Assembly: GCA_951813285.1 (NCBI GenBank)
Contig: OX638355.1
Span: 70,001-134,000 of the forward strand
Direction: 5' to 3'
Source of the DNA: Terriglobia bacterium
GTDB taxonomy: Bacteria > Acidobacteriota > Terriglobia > Versatilivoradales > Versatilivoraceae
Length of the DNA: 64,000 nt
This document shows, piece after piece, positions 25,298 to 34,188 of the stretch (positions are counted from its first letter, which is position 1; each line of letters opens with the position of its first letter). Both the position numbers and the translations under genes were made by a program. The notes beneath the pieces are model-generated. The model did not search any database and was not told the DNA's origin. It saw nothing but the letters and a program-made list of their open reading frames with translations.

Positions 25298-27586
25298 ATG
25301 CGTGGAACAGTCGTGCTTGCCGGAATGCTTTGGGCGGCGGTCGGTGGCGCCACCCTGGCTGTCGCAGAGGAAGGGTCCAACAAGGAGAACGGGTTTCGAG
25401 ACTCCTATGCCAGCCTCAAACGAACCCTGTGGACCACCTCTCGCGTCAAGGGATCTCCCGATCCCCCCAACCCCTTCCGCACCGAGGTGGCCTTCCCCCA
25501 CCTGAAGTTCGAGCAGCCGCTGGAGTTGACCATTGCTCCCGGCAGCGATCGCCTGTTCGTGGTGGAGCGTTTCGGAAAGATTTTTTCCTTTGAAGTGAAT
25601 CGCGAAACCGCCGAGGCAGAGCTGCTGATCGACTTGAAGAAGACCACCTACGGGTTGGCGTTCCACCCCCGGTTCCAGGACAACGGCTACTTCTACGTTA
25701 CCTACGTGCTGGACCCCCTCAAGACCCTCCCCAAGGGCACTCGGATTTCACGCTTCCAGGTTCGGCCCGAGAACCGCTACCAGGCGGATCCCGCCTCGGA
25801 ATCCATCATCTTTGAATGGCCTTCCGGCGGACACAACGCGGGGTGTCTCAGGTTCGGGCCCGACGGCTATCTCTATATCGCCACGGGGGACGGCAGCGGC
25901 ATCGCCGACGAGCGTGACACCGGACAGGATGTCTCCGACCTGCTGGCCTCCATTTTGAGGATCGACGTCGACCGTCCCGATCCCGGCAGGAAATATGGGA
26001 TTCCCAAGGACAACCCCTTCGTGGGCCGAAAGGGCGCCCGTCCGGAGATCTGGGCTTACGGACTGCGCCAGATCTGGAAGATGAACTTCGACCGCCAGAC
26101 CGGAAATCTCTGGGCCGGAGAAGTGGGCCAGGACCTGTGGGAAATGATCTATCTGATCCAACGAGGAGGCAACTACGGTTGGAGCGTCCAGGAAGGCAGC
26201 CACCCCTTCCGGCCCGAGCGGCGCCTGGGGCCGTCGCCCATTCTGAAGCCCGTTGTCGAGCACGGCCACTCCGATTTCCGTTCCATCACCGGAGGCTTTG
26301 TGTATCGCGGCGAGCGGCTGCCGGAAATCGCCGGCACCTACGTCTACGGAGACTACGACACCGGACGCATCTGGGGGTTCCGCCATGACGGGGACCAGGT
26401 CAGCGAACACCGAGAGCTGGTCGACACCTCCTTCCGCATCATCGATTTCGGACAGAGCCACCAGGGCGCACTCTACGTGATGGACTTCATCGGCGGCCAG
26501 ATCCATCGACTGGTCCGCTCTCCGGTCGTGCACCAACCCAATCAGTTTCCCCTTCGTCTCAGTCAGACGGGGCTCTTCTCCTCGGTGCGGGAGCACAAGC
26601 CCGCCCCCGGCCTGATTCCCTACTCGGTGAACTCGGAGCTCTGGTCCGACGACGCCGTCAAGGAGCGCTGGATCGCCATCCCCGGAGACTCCCAGGTGGA
26701 ATTCGACACCGTCGAGTACCCCCAACCTGCGCCCGGCGCCCCTTTTGGCTGGCGCTTCCCCGACGGCACGGTGATCGTCAAGACCTTCTCCCTGGAACTG
26801 GAGGCGGGAAACCCGGACAGCCTCCACCGGGTGGAGACCCGCCTGCTCCACCAGGAGGCCCTGGGGGGAACCGAGGAAGTGGGAGACCAGTACTGGAAGG
26901 GATACTCCTACGTCTGGAACGAGGACCAGACCGACGCCACTCTGGTCGAGACACGGGGCCTGAATCGAACCTACACCATTGACGACCCCGAAGTCCCCGG
27001 CGGAAAGCGCGAGCAGGTCTGGCGGTTTCCCAGCCGTGCCGAATGCACCCTCTGCCACACCGTCCCCGCCAAGTACGTCCTGGGCTTGAACACCCTGCAG
27101 TTGAACAAGGAGCACGACTACGGATGGACCACGGCCAACCAGCTGGAGGTACTGCACCGGTTGGGGGTGTTCACCGAGCCGTTGCCCAAGTCGCCGGCGG
27201 AGCTTCCCAGAATCTACAATCACCTTGACCCGAGCCGTTCTCTGGACGAGCGGGCCCGGGCCTACCTGCACTCCAACTGCGCCCACTGCCACCAGAAATG
27301 GGGAGGCGGCAACGCCGACTTTCTACTGCACGCAACGATCTCCCTGAAAGAGACCAAGACATTGAGCTTGACACCCGGCCACGGAGATTTCGGTATCGCA
27401 AACGGCCGCTTGCTGGCTCCGGGAGACCCGGAGCGGTCCCTGATCCTCTACCGCATGACCAAGCTGGGTCTGGGCCGCATGCCGCACATTGCCTCCAACG
27501 TGGTTGACCGAGAGGCCGTGGAGCTGATCCGGGAGTGGATCTCCAGCCTGCCGGCTGAAGCTGAAGTCGCCTCCAACCAGCCCTGA
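25298..27586 (+). CDS. PQQ-type sugar dehydrogenase propeller fused to a C-terminal di-heme domain
   Basis: 762 residues from ATG 25298 with a signal peptide (LAGMLWAAVGGATLAVAEE). Residues about 60-410 form a soluble glucose-dehydrogenase/sorbosone-dehydrogenase propeller (DRLFVVERFGKIFSF, SGGHNAGCLRFGPDGYLYIATGDG, YGLRQIWKMNFD, GGNYGWSVQEG). From about 430 to the end is a second domain of the 'SO_2930-like di-heme' type with two heme sites, CTLCH (near 583) and CAHCH (near 660). The arrangement would pass electrons from oxidised aldose through PQQ to c-type heme in the same chain, in the periplasm. PQQ biosynthesis genes are not in the window. Domain names are from pattern recognition. Confidence 0.83.
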   Translation: MRGTVVLAGMLWAAVGGATLAVAEEGSNKENGFRDSYASLKRTLWTTSRVKGSPDPPNPFRTEVAFPHLKFEQPLELTIAPGSDRLFVVERFGKIFSFEVNRETAEAELLIDLKKTTYGLAFHPRFQDNGYFYVTYVLDPLKTLPKGTRISRFQVRPENRYQADPASESIIFEWPSGGHNAGCLRFGPDGYLYIATGDGSGIADERDTGQDVSDLLASILRIDVDRPDPGRKYGIPKDNPFVGRKGARPEIWAYGLRQIWKMNFDRQTGNLWAGEVGQDLWEMIYLIQRGGNYGWSVQEGSHPFRPERRLGPSPILKPVVEHGHSDFRSITGGFVYRGERLPEIAGTYVYGDYDTGRIWGFRHDGDQVSEHRELVDTSFRIIDFGQSHQGALYVMDFIGGQIHRLVRSPVVHQPNQFPLRLSQTGLFSSVREHKPAPGLIPYSVNSELWSDDAVKERWIAIPGDSQVEFDTVEYPQPAPGAPFGWRFPDGTVIVKTFSLELEAGNPDSLHRVETRLLHQEALGGTEEVGDQYWKGYSYVWNEDQTDATLVETRGLNRTYTIDDPEVPGGKREQVWRFPSRAECTLCHTVPAKYVLGLNTLQLNKEHDYGWTTANQLEVLHRLGVFTEPLPKSPAELPRIYNHLDPSRSLDERARAYLHSNCAHCHQKWGGGNADFLLHATISLKETKTLSLTPGHGDFGIANGRLLAPGDPERSLILYRMTKLGLGRMPHIASNVVDREAVELIREWISSLPAEAEVASNQP

Positions 27587-27617
27587 AGGCGCGGCCCGGC
27601 CTTCCCCGAAACTGACC

Positions 27618-27998
27618 ATGAGGCCATTCGTCAAGACCCTCCGCTGGCCGAACCTGGTCATGGCATTGCTGTACCTTTTTTGCCTGGCCGTCCAGTACAA
27701 CGATCCCGACCCCTGGCGCTGGGCCGGACTCTACGGCCTGGCCGCCCTGAGCTGCTGGCTGGCCACCAAGGGACGACTACCTCGAATCATTCCCCTGGTA
27801 TTGGCCCTGGGGTCCCTGGGCTGGGCCGGGATGCTGGCTGCACGGGTATCCGGCGCGTTGCCGGCCTGGGAGCTGCTGGCCACCTTCGAGATGGCGAACC
27901 TGGAGGTGGAGGAAAGCCGGGAGATGGTCGGCCTGATACTGGTCGGACTGTGGATGGCCGTCCTGACGCTCTTTTCCGGGCGCAGGTTTCCGTACTGA
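27618..27998 (+). CDS. TMEM220-family membrane protein
   Basis: 126 residues with four hydrophobic segments. The YNDPDPWRWAGLYGLAAL stretch after helix 1 is characteristic of the TMEM220 family, a small uncharacterised membrane family shared by bacteria and animals. The C-terminal half has E..REM.GL.L.G.WM, also typical. It starts 32 bp after the dehydrogenase fusion and is likely cotranscribed. Function unknown. Confidence 0.75.
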   Translation: MRPFVKTLRWPNLVMALLYLFCLAVQYNDPDPWRWAGLYGLAALSCWLATKGRLPRIIPLVLALGSLGWAGMLAARVSGALPAWELLATFEMANLEVEESREMVGLILVGLWMAVLTLFSGRRFPY

Positions 27999-28162
27999 AA
28001 GACAGAACAGGCCAGCTCCGGTGAACGCGGGCGAACGGAAGTATCGTCAAGGAGGATTTCCGTCGTGGGACGCGGGCAAGTCGGGGTTCGGAATCCCAAC
28101 CCTAGCCGGGTCCGTGCGTGTATGCCGTTCGGGTACGACCCCGCACTGCCCTGCGTCCTTGC

Positions 28163-28208
28163 CGGAAAAAATACAGCCGGACCAGCGGTCAAGGAACGCT
28201 GGTCCGGC
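28163..28208 (-). terminator. Rho-independent terminator of the 108-aa membrane protein gene
   Basis: A perfect 12-bp stem (GCCGGACCAGCG at 28176-28187, CGCTGGTCCGGC at 28197-28208) has a 9-nt loop. On the minus strand it is followed by TGTATTTTTTCC, a T-run. It starts 26 bp after the stop at 28234. This is the clearest intrinsic terminator in the window. Confidence 0.85.
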
Positions 28209-28233
28209 GGGTGGCTTCCTTTGAGTATAAGGG

Positions 28234-28560
28234 TCAGCCCTTGATGCGGTTGATCGTCCTTACTGCCAGAACGGTGGCGACTGAGGCGGTCAGTGCCATG
28301 CTGATCTGATCGATGATGGCGTCCAGATAACCGCCGATCCCGGGGATGGCACCCAGCACGTCGGCTCCTGCTGCAACCGAGGCCGCGACGGCAACCACCA
28401 GGTAGTCGGTGGCATCCTCGGCGTTAACGGCCGTGGCGCCATAAACCAAGCCCGCAAGGACCAGAATGATCCCAAGAGCACCTTGATCCTCCAAGTTGGG
28501 GGCAAAGGCTTTCACGATCGCCACGACTGTCACTATAGCAACGAGAATCCTAGTTAGCAT
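28234..28560 (-). CDS. Small hydrophobic membrane protein of unknown function
   Basis: 108 residues from ATG 28560, preceded by GGGGAGA at a good distance. Three or four hydrophobic segments are visible (LTRILVAIVTVVAIVKAF, LGIILVLAGLVYGATAV, YLVVAVAASVAAGADVLGAI and the C-terminal ISMALTASVATVLAVRTI). Two Asp-rich turns occur (NAEDATDYL, YLDAIIDQI). It is monocistronic with its own strong terminator and a long 5' region, which suggests an abundant, separately controlled product. I do not recognise a characterised family. Confidence 0.7.
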   Translation of the reverse strand: MLTRILVAIVTVVAIVKAFAPNLEDQGALGIILVLAGLVYGATAVNAEDATDYLVVAVAASVAAGADVLGAIPGIGGYLDAIIDQISMALTASVATVLAVRTINRIKG

Positions 28561-29039
28561 TTTCTTCTCCCCTTGTATTCACAAGTATATGTCACCGCAC
28601 ACCACCGACCTCCCGCAATGAAGACAAGCCCCCCATCAGCAATGGAAACCAGCCGCCATCAAGGGCCTTCAAGTGAATGTTGCGCAGCGTGAGTGGGGAG
28701 ATATATATCAGGGCTTCATCGATTTGAATAGAAAAAAATGAAAGAAAAAAAAGCCCCCAGGAGAGAGGCTTGAAGAGTTGTGTTGGCGGACCTCGTGAAA
28801 TCCGCGAAACACCGCGCCGGGAGTGCGATTCCGGCCATCCTCCATCCCCGCCGGATCGGGGTTTCCACCGCCTTGAGCCAATGGCGTATTGCCGGCGCTC
28901 GCGAGGAAATCTTACAGATGGAGTTTCATGGTTCACCCTGAGGGCTCATCGCCAAGCCGCAACCCCCCAAGATCTCGACACGGATGGGGACAACTTCCCG
29001 AAGCGAATCGAAGGACGGAACCAAAGTAACAGAGTTCTA
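28561..29039. other. Long gene-free spacer
   Basis: About 480 bp between the small membrane protein and the Phd/PIN module, on divergent strands. An A-rich run lies near 28728-28756. No ORF with family similarity, repeat family copy or RNA gene was recognised. The part nearest 28560 may hold the membrane-protein promoter; a TATACT on the minus strand near 28585 is the only hint. Confidence 0.5.
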
Positions 29040-29074
29040 TTGACTGTTAGTGACTAGTCACATAATCTAGTCAC
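29040..29074 (+). promoter_or_regulatory. Promoter-operator of a leaderless toxin-antitoxin operon
   Basis: TTGACT (29040-29045) and TAATCT (29063-29068) are exactly 17 bp apart, close to the sigma70 consensus. A perfect 12-bp palindrome GTGACTAGTCAC (29050-29061) fills the spacer, and a further half-site CTAGTCAC (29067-29074) abuts the antitoxin ATG at 29075. Transcription would begin about 7 nt after TAATCT, that is, at or next to the ATG. No Shine-Dalgarno is present. Together these point to a leaderless, autorepressed transcript. Confidence 0.7.
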
Positions 29075-29314
29075 ATGGAAACCATCAATGCATCCGATTT
29101 CAAAGCCCGCTGCCTGGCGATCCTCGACCGCGTTCAGGCGACCGGCGAGCCCGTGGTCATCCTGAAGCGTGGGCGGCCTGTTGCCGAGCTCTTTCCCGCA
29201 AGCGGAAGTCCTTCCAAGTACCCTCAGTTGGAACTGGCCGGAACGGTCCGCGAGGTCGGCGACGTCGTCGGCCCGGTGTTTCCTGATGAGGATTGGGAAA
29301 GCCTGCGGCCATGA
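29075..29314 (+). CDS. Phd/YefM-like antitoxin
   Basis: 79 residues from ATG 29075. METINASDFKARCLAILDRVQATGEPVVILKRGRPVAELFP matches the Phd/YefM DNA-binding fold (ASDFKA.CL..LDRV...GEPVVI.KRG.PVA). The C-terminal tail (PQLELAGTVREVGDVVGPVFPDEDWE) would bind the toxin. It overlaps the PIN gene by 4 bp and is preceded by a palindromic operator inside its promoter. Confidence 0.88.
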   Translation: METINASDFKARCLAILDRVQATGEPVVILKRGRPVAELFPASGSPSKYPQLELAGTVREVGDVVGPVFPDEDWESLRP

Positions 29315-29709
29315 GGTTACTGCTCGACACCCACGTGCTGCTCTGGTGGCTCAACGATTCAGGCCGACTCTCAGCCGGCCAACGGGAGGCCCTCGGGCTG
29401 GCTGGCGAAAAATCGCCCTTGCTGGTGTCGGACATTTCGCTCTGGGAAGTGGCCATGTTGCACAACCTGGACAGAATCAGGCTGGCGATGCCGCTGAGAG
29501 AGTGGCTGAGTAAGGCAGTAGCGCCTCCGCTGGTCAAGACCCAGAGCATCACTCCGGCAATTGCGACGGAGGTGGCCGCACTTCCGGACTCCTTCCACCG
29601 TGACCCGGCAGACCGGATAATCGTGGCCACCGCCCGGGTTCTGGGGGCGACCCTGTTGACTCAGGACCGAAGAATCGTGGACGCGGGGCTTGTGGACACC
29701 CTGAACTGA
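29311..29709 (+). CDS. PIN-domain toxin, COG3744 type
   Basis: 132 residues from ATG 29311. It has MRLLLDTHVLLWWLND (first Asp), SDISLWEVAML (Glu), HRDPADRIIVATA (Asp) and LLTQDRRI (Asp). These are the complete PIN active-site acids of the LLLDTH..LWW toxin subgroup that pairs with Phd/YefM-like antitoxins. Predicted ribonuclease; cytosolic. It is the second gene of a two-gene operon, and the reading frame is intact. Confidence 0.88.
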   Translation: MRLLLDTHVLLWWLNDSGRLSAGQREALGLAGEKSPLLVSDISLWEVAMLHNLDRIRLAMPLREWLSKAVAPPLVKTQSITPAIATEVAALPDSFHRDPADRIIVATARVLGATLLTQDRRIVDAGLVDTLN

Positions 29710-29857
29710 CCGAGCCCCCCGCGGTCGTCCGGATCGGTGAAACACCGCATTCCCGGCTCTCTTCCCTTCAGTCGATGAAAGGCCCCCCTTCAGCGTCTGT
29801 TATTGGGGGACTCTCCCGGGATTCCGGTTCGCTCCCGGAAACGCCATCATCCACCCC

Positions 29858-30748
29858 TCAATCCCTGGTGATCGGTCTCAGCAGTTCCTGGTAGAGATCG
29901 GGGCGGCGCTTGCGCAGGGTAAAGTTGGTATTGGCGCGGGCCTTGGCAAAGGATTCGGCCGTCAGGTCGGCCACGGCCATGTCGGCTTCGATCTTCCGGG
30001 TCCGGGACTCCGCCAGCAGTTTGCCGTCCGGAGCAAAGATCAGCGATCCACCGGCGTGGTAGGGCTGGCGGCGATATTCGGGACGATAGAACTCCACCGT
30101 CCCCGCCGCCCCGGCCTGATTGGTGATCACGGCGAAGACTCCGTTCTCGACGGCTCGGAAGCGATAGAGGCTGAGCTGTTCCTTGGTCCGGCGTGCGACC
30201 GCCTCCTCGGTGTCTTCGGTCCAGGGGCCGCTGCGGCCGGCGCTCGCCATCAGGAGGACTTCAGCCCCCTTGAGAGTCACGACGCGGGCAACCTCGGGGT
30301 ACATGGCGTCGTAACAGACGATGACACCCACCTTGCATTTCCCCACGTCGTGCACGGGCAGGGCGCCGCCGCCCACGTACATCAGACCCTCGTCCTCGGA
30401 CATGTGGACCTTGCGGGATTTGCCCAGATAGCCATCGGGGCCGACCAGGACCTGGCAGTTGTAGACCAGATCCCTTTCCTTTTCGGACATGCCCACCGCC
30501 AGCACCATGCGGAACTCGCGGGCGATCTGCTCCAGGCGTCGGACGCTGGGGCCTCCCGGCACCGGCTCGGCCGACGACCAGCACTCCTCCGCCATCCAGT
30601 GGCCGTGGATGGCCAGCTCCGGGAAGAGAGCCATCTCCACGCCCTGATCGGCAGCCTTGCGGGTCCAGCGTTCCACCTCGGCCAGGTTCCGCTCGGCCTG
30701 CCCAAGGTATCCATTCATTTGAATTGCGGCCACTCTGACGGTCTGCAA
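29858..30748 (-). CDS. Carbon-nitrogen hydrolase (nitrilase superfamily)
   Basis: 296 residues. Start TTG 30748 was chosen because GGAGG lies 5 nt upstream and the product begins at the family position (QTVRVAAIQMNGYLG). The catalytic triad is visible: Glu44 (FPELAIHG), Lys113 (SRKVHMSEDE) and Cys145 (GVIVCYDAMYPEVAR). These enzymes hydrolyse amides, nitriles or N-carbamoyl compounds. A carbamoylase role alongside the hydantoinase genes 25 kb away is conceivable but unsupported by distance. The longer in-frame N-terminus comes from repeat B3 and is rejected. Confidence 0.88.
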   Translation of the reverse strand: MQTVRVAAIQMNGYLGQAERNLAEVERWTRKAADQGVEMALFPELAIHGHWMAEECWSSAEPVPGGPSVRRLEQIAREFRMVLAVGMSEKERDLVYNCQVLVGPDGYLGKSRKVHMSEDEGLMYVGGGALPVHDVGKCKVGVIVCYDAMYPEVARVVTLKGAEVLLMASAGRSGPWTEDTEEAVARRTKEQLSLYRFRAVENGVFAVITNQAGAAGTVEFYRPEYRRQPYHAGGSLIFAPDGKLLAESRTRKIEADMAVADLTAESFAKARANTNFTLRKRRPDLYQELLRPITRD

Positions 30749-30767
30749 AGCGTCCTCCTTTCCTGAT

Positions 30768-30900
30768 CTGAAACAAAAGAAAAAAGAGTTAACCACGAAG
30801 GGCCACTAAGGCGTTGAGGTGAACCGCGACAGGATGCCAAGGTCGCGAAGGGATGATCGATTTCCGATTGTTTCACTCTCGAATGATCCCGGGGGGCCGG
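30768..30900 (-). repeat. Repeat family B, copy B3 (inverted)
   Basis: Minus-strand copy of family B, with GGATCATTCG, GTGAAACAATC, CTTCGCGACCTTGGCATCC and CGCCTTAGTGGCCCTTCG, ending with a T-rich tract and TTTGTTTCAG. It fills almost the whole spacer between the glycosidase-like gene and the nitrilase start, so it lies within the 5' region of the nitrilase gene. It lacks the second CTTCGTGG unit of the other copies. Confidence 0.8.
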
Positions 30901-30916
30901 CTATTCAGGATTCGGG

Positions 30917-33310
30917 CTAGAACCGAATACTCCAAGTCCCAGACTCCAGGTAGACGTCCAGGGCCACGCCCTTGAGATAGTCGAAGCAAAAATAGTTGAG
31001 GGCGCCCAGGGCGCCCAGGTCGGAGGGATCCCGGACCGCCCCGGCCCAGTGTTGGATGGCCGACTTCAGCAAGGCCAAGGCTTTCTCCAAGCGGCCATTG
31101 GTCTCGTTCATGGCTTTTTCGTAGGCCGGAGCATCCTTGCCGGCCAGCGCTTTCCTGGATTGCAGGTAGGACAGCCTGGCCCGGCGCACTTCCTGCACGG
31201 CGGCGATGTAGTCGGCGCCGAAATTCAACTGTCCCAACAGCTGCCGCGCGTAGCTCTTCCCCTGGGGACGGCTCTTTTGCAGGGCCGTTTCCACCAGCGG
31301 GGCCGCCTTGAGATAGTGGGCGCGCAACTCCTCCCATCCCGGGTTGGGCCCCGAATCGGAATTCCAGTGCTTGCGCATCATGGTGGTGACCGGGAAGAGG
31401 AATCCCATGGCCACCCGGTCTCCGGTGAGAGTGGCCTCTTCCAGGATGCGGTAGACCTCCAGCATGTCGGAGACGGCCGCTTCCCCGCACACCTGCCTTA
31501 CCTGGTCCCGGTAGACCGACTCGGGGGTGACCCTGGAGGACCAGGAGGCCTGAGCCATGTAGGCCGTTCCCGCCTCCAGCTTGGTGACCAGGAACTGCCG
31601 GCCGAAGTAGCCGACGACGTTATAGCGCTCCATGGCCTGGAAGATGCGATGGAGCGGCTGGGTGGGCAACTGGGGGAGGATGCCGATGTTGTCGTCGGCC
31701 AGGGTGGCCAGGACCGCTACCTTCATGGGGCTGTGCTCGGCGAAGGCCAGCATTTCGGTGCGCTCGGCAGCCAGCGAGGTCAGGTAGTCCATGGGCACCA
31801 TCAACATGACCCGACCCGGGAAGATCCTGGGCATGACCGGATAGAACTCGTCGCTGAAAGTGCTCACCACCACCGTGGCCTCGGGATTGGCCGTCCCTTT
31901 GAGGACCTCACCCTCGTTGAGCAGCTTGTCCAGCGAATCGGCGTTGGCCAGGGCCCCCTTGAGCTCCTCCACCGGCCGGTCCCCCTTGCGGACGCCCACC
32001 GGCAGGGTGTTGGCCTTGGCCGACTCCAGCATCCGTTCCAGGCTGAACTCAGGCTCCAGCCGGAACTTGCGGTTCAAGCGGTCCCACATCTCCCGGTACT
32101 TCTCTCCGCCTCCCGGCAGCTCCGGCTGGGTCAACCCGTAGAAGTCCGCTTTCGGATAAGTGTTGACGTGAGCCCGGATGATGGTCTTGTTCAGCTCCAT
32201 GACGGCGGGGTTGTCGGGCGTCATGTAGGGAAACGCCTGCGGATCCACGGCGTACTCCGAGATTCCCAGGCGGGCGTTGCGCGCACCCTTCATGGCCTCC
32301 TCGCGGATGTACTTGCGCTCCGACCACTGGGGCAGCTTCCAGTTGAACTCGTTGGTGAACTGGTTGATCCTGAAGTTCAGCCCGGTCTGCATGCCGCGGC
32401 GCTTGGCATAGGCAAACAGTTCGTGCAGCAGTCCCTGGGCGGCTCGCACCCGTTCCCGGTAGGTGGCGGCGCCGGCCAGTTCCGGGTTCACCAGCTGGCT
32501 TCGCCCGTCGAACAGCTCCCGGCCGATGGTCTCCGCATGAATGGGGACCTTCCAACCGTAGTGGAGCACGCCGGTGGATTTGGGCTGGTCCCTCATCCGG
32601 TAGTGAACGAAGGGCTGGTGCGGATAGATCTGCGCGTAGAGGACATTGAACTTCATCTTGGCCAACTGGTCGATCAGGTGTCGGTAGTCCTTCATTCCGT
32701 AAAAGATCAGAGAGGTGGCCAGGTTGTTGATGGCGCGGTAGGAACGAAAGCGGAAGCGGGGCTCCCGCACCAGGTCCAGTTGGCGGGGCGGGAACGGCTC
32801 CGCAACTTCGGGGAAGACGTCTTTCTCCAGCAGGAAACGGACGCCCGAGCGCTCCACCAGCTCGTAGACCGCCCACAGGGTCGCCGCCGGGCTGCCTCCC
32901 CCCAGGACGAGCAGATCCCTGTCTCCGGCGCTCACCCGCTTCAGGACGATGCCCTGGTCGCTCACCCGCGGCCAGGTGTGATGAGCCGAGATGGCTTGAA
33001 GAGCGGGATTGGTTTGGGGATTCCCCAGGAGGATGCCGAGTTCCGAACCGGTTCCCAGGTCCCGGACCAGTTCCGACCGCATGCCGTAGAGCTCTCTCAG
33101 ATAGCGGACCAGCTCATGGGCGGCAAAGACTTCCAGGTCGGGCGCTTCGGGACCCAGGACAACGGAGCAGCGAAGGGACTGATCCCGGGTCGAAGCCTCC
33201 TTGACCGCGGGAACGGTCGAGGCCCTCGCCGGGCTCAGGCAAAAGGCCGCCGCCAGTAAAAACAGCAGCACAGGCCCGCACCGGTGAACGCGAAGGAATG
33301 TCCCTTCCAT
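30917..33310 (-). CDS. Exported glycoside-hydrolase-like protein, GH67-N/DUF4838-type
   Basis: 797 residues from ATG 33310, with a signal peptide (LLFLLAAAFCLSPARAS). Residues about 50-160 look like the alpha/beta cap of GH20/GH67/GH84-type enzymes (EVFAAHELVRYLRELYG; LGGGSPAATLWAVYELVERSGVRFLLEKDVFPE). A TIM-barrel region follows (FRSYRAINNLATSLIFYGMKDYRHLIDQLAKMKFNVLYAQIYPH; YAKRRGMQTGLNFRINQF) and then a helical C-terminal domain from about 620. The order fits the DUF4838 group of predicted alpha-glucuronidase or hexosaminidase-like proteins. Catalytic acids were not identified. Probably periplasmic polysaccharide degradation. A pseudo-extension upstream of 33310 is repeat DNA. Confidence 0.65.
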   Translation of the reverse strand: MEGTFLRVHRCGPVLLFLLAAAFCLSPARASTVPAVKEASTRDQSLRCSVVLGPEAPDLEVFAAHELVRYLRELYGMRSELVRDLGTGSELGILLGNPQTNPALQAISAHHTWPRVSDQGIVLKRVSAGDRDLLVLGGGSPAATLWAVYELVERSGVRFLLEKDVFPEVAEPFPPRQLDLVREPRFRFRSYRAINNLATSLIFYGMKDYRHLIDQLAKMKFNVLYAQIYPHQPFVHYRMRDQPKSTGVLHYGWKVPIHAETIGRELFDGRSQLVNPELAGAATYRERVRAAQGLLHELFAYAKRRGMQTGLNFRINQFTNEFNWKLPQWSERKYIREEAMKGARNARLGISEYAVDPQAFPYMTPDNPAVMELNKTIIRAHVNTYPKADFYGLTQPELPGGGEKYREMWDRLNRKFRLEPEFSLERMLESAKANTLPVGVRKGDRPVEELKGALANADSLDKLLNEGEVLKGTANPEATVVVSTFSDEFYPVMPRIFPGRVMLMVPMDYLTSLAAERTEMLAFAEHSPMKVAVLATLADDNIGILPQLPTQPLHRIFQAMERYNVVGYFGRQFLVTKLEAGTAYMAQASWSSRVTPESVYRDQVRQVCGEAAVSDMLEVYRILEEATLTGDRVAMGFLFPVTTMMRKHWNSDSGPNPGWEELRAHYLKAAPLVETALQKSRPQGKSYARQLLGQLNFGADYIAAVQEVRRARLSYLQSRKALAGKDAPAYEKAMNETNGRLEKALALLKSAIQHWAGAVRDPSDLGALGALNYFCFDYLKGVALDVYLESGTWSIRF

Positions 33311-33993
33311 GGGGCCTCCCGGGGCGGGGCCGATCCACCGGCGCGCAAACCCTGCCGGACGGATCATTCGAGGGTGAAACACCAAATCTTCCTGACCTAT
33401 CGGGTACAAGGACCCTGTCCCGTGAATCCGGATTGCCGGATTATTGAACATGGATGCACAGGATTAACAGGACGAGCGGCCGGCTCACAGGACGCCGACT
33501 GGCTGAATATCGTGACCTCGATATCACGACCTCATGGGAGGAAGCCCACCCGGGAGCGCGGGCGTCCCGCCCGCAACCTTATTCGTGCAAGCAGCCTGCG
33601 ATCCAGAGGCATTCCCTCGAACAGTGCACCAAACCCGCCTTTGCAGGGTTCGCTACTTTGGTGCCAAGTCCTATGCGGGCGAGACGCCCGCGCTCCCGGG
33701 TGGGCGTTCTCCCATTCACTCTTGCTCCTCACGAGAGCGTGTCGGGTTGCCGGGCCGCAGCCCTGCCGTGCAGATCATGCGAGAGATCCTCTTGCAATAT
33801 CGGCAGTGGGACAGGTCATTTTGCCGGCAATCGTGATGTTCTGCCTATTTCAATAGTCGGGGGCGACCTGGTGGAAAAGGGAGTTCACCACAAAAAGCAC
33901 AAAAGTTTCCCATGGGCTGACGCCCACGGCTAAGTGCTGCCGCGGCTTCGCCGCTCTCAAGGAAGCCGGCCAATGCAGCATACTCTCAGGTAA
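33311..33993. repeat. Repeat-filled intergenic region
   Basis: No gene is seen. It contains a partial family B head (CGGACGGATCATTCG near 33356), a CAGGAT-type family D patch (33424-33475), two GC-rich modules from family A in opposite orientations (33532-33582 and 33672-33715), and a GCTAAGTGCTGCCGCGG patch near 33929. The short ORFs here are translations of these repeats. Confidence 0.75.
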
Positions 33994-34158
33994 GTCCGGC
34001 CCCCGCCCTAGTGTGTGGATCATACGAGAGTGAAATAATCAGAAATCGACCATTCCTTCGCGAGCGTGGTGTCCCGTCACGGTTAACCTCAGCGCCTTAG
34101 TGGCCCTTCGTCGTTCTTCGTGTCCCTTCGTGGATTCCTCTTTTTTCGGTTGTTTCAG
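33994..34158 (+). repeat. Repeat family B, copy B2
   Basis: A full forward copy of family B with the same ordered blocks as B1 (GTCCGGCCCCCGCCC, GTGAAATAATCAGAAATCG, CGCCTTAGTGGCCCTTCG, CTTCGTGGATTCC, T-run, GTTTCAG). It ends 30 bp before the stop of the HpaI-like aldolase gene on the opposite strand. It is noncoding. Confidence 0.85.
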
Positions 34159-34188
34159 ACGTGGCATGGCTACCGCGGGTGCTGCCGA

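Noticed and set aside
31049-33259. A 736-codon plus-strand ORF
   Set aside because: Antisense to the glycosidase-like gene, which has a signal peptide and domain-like sequence.
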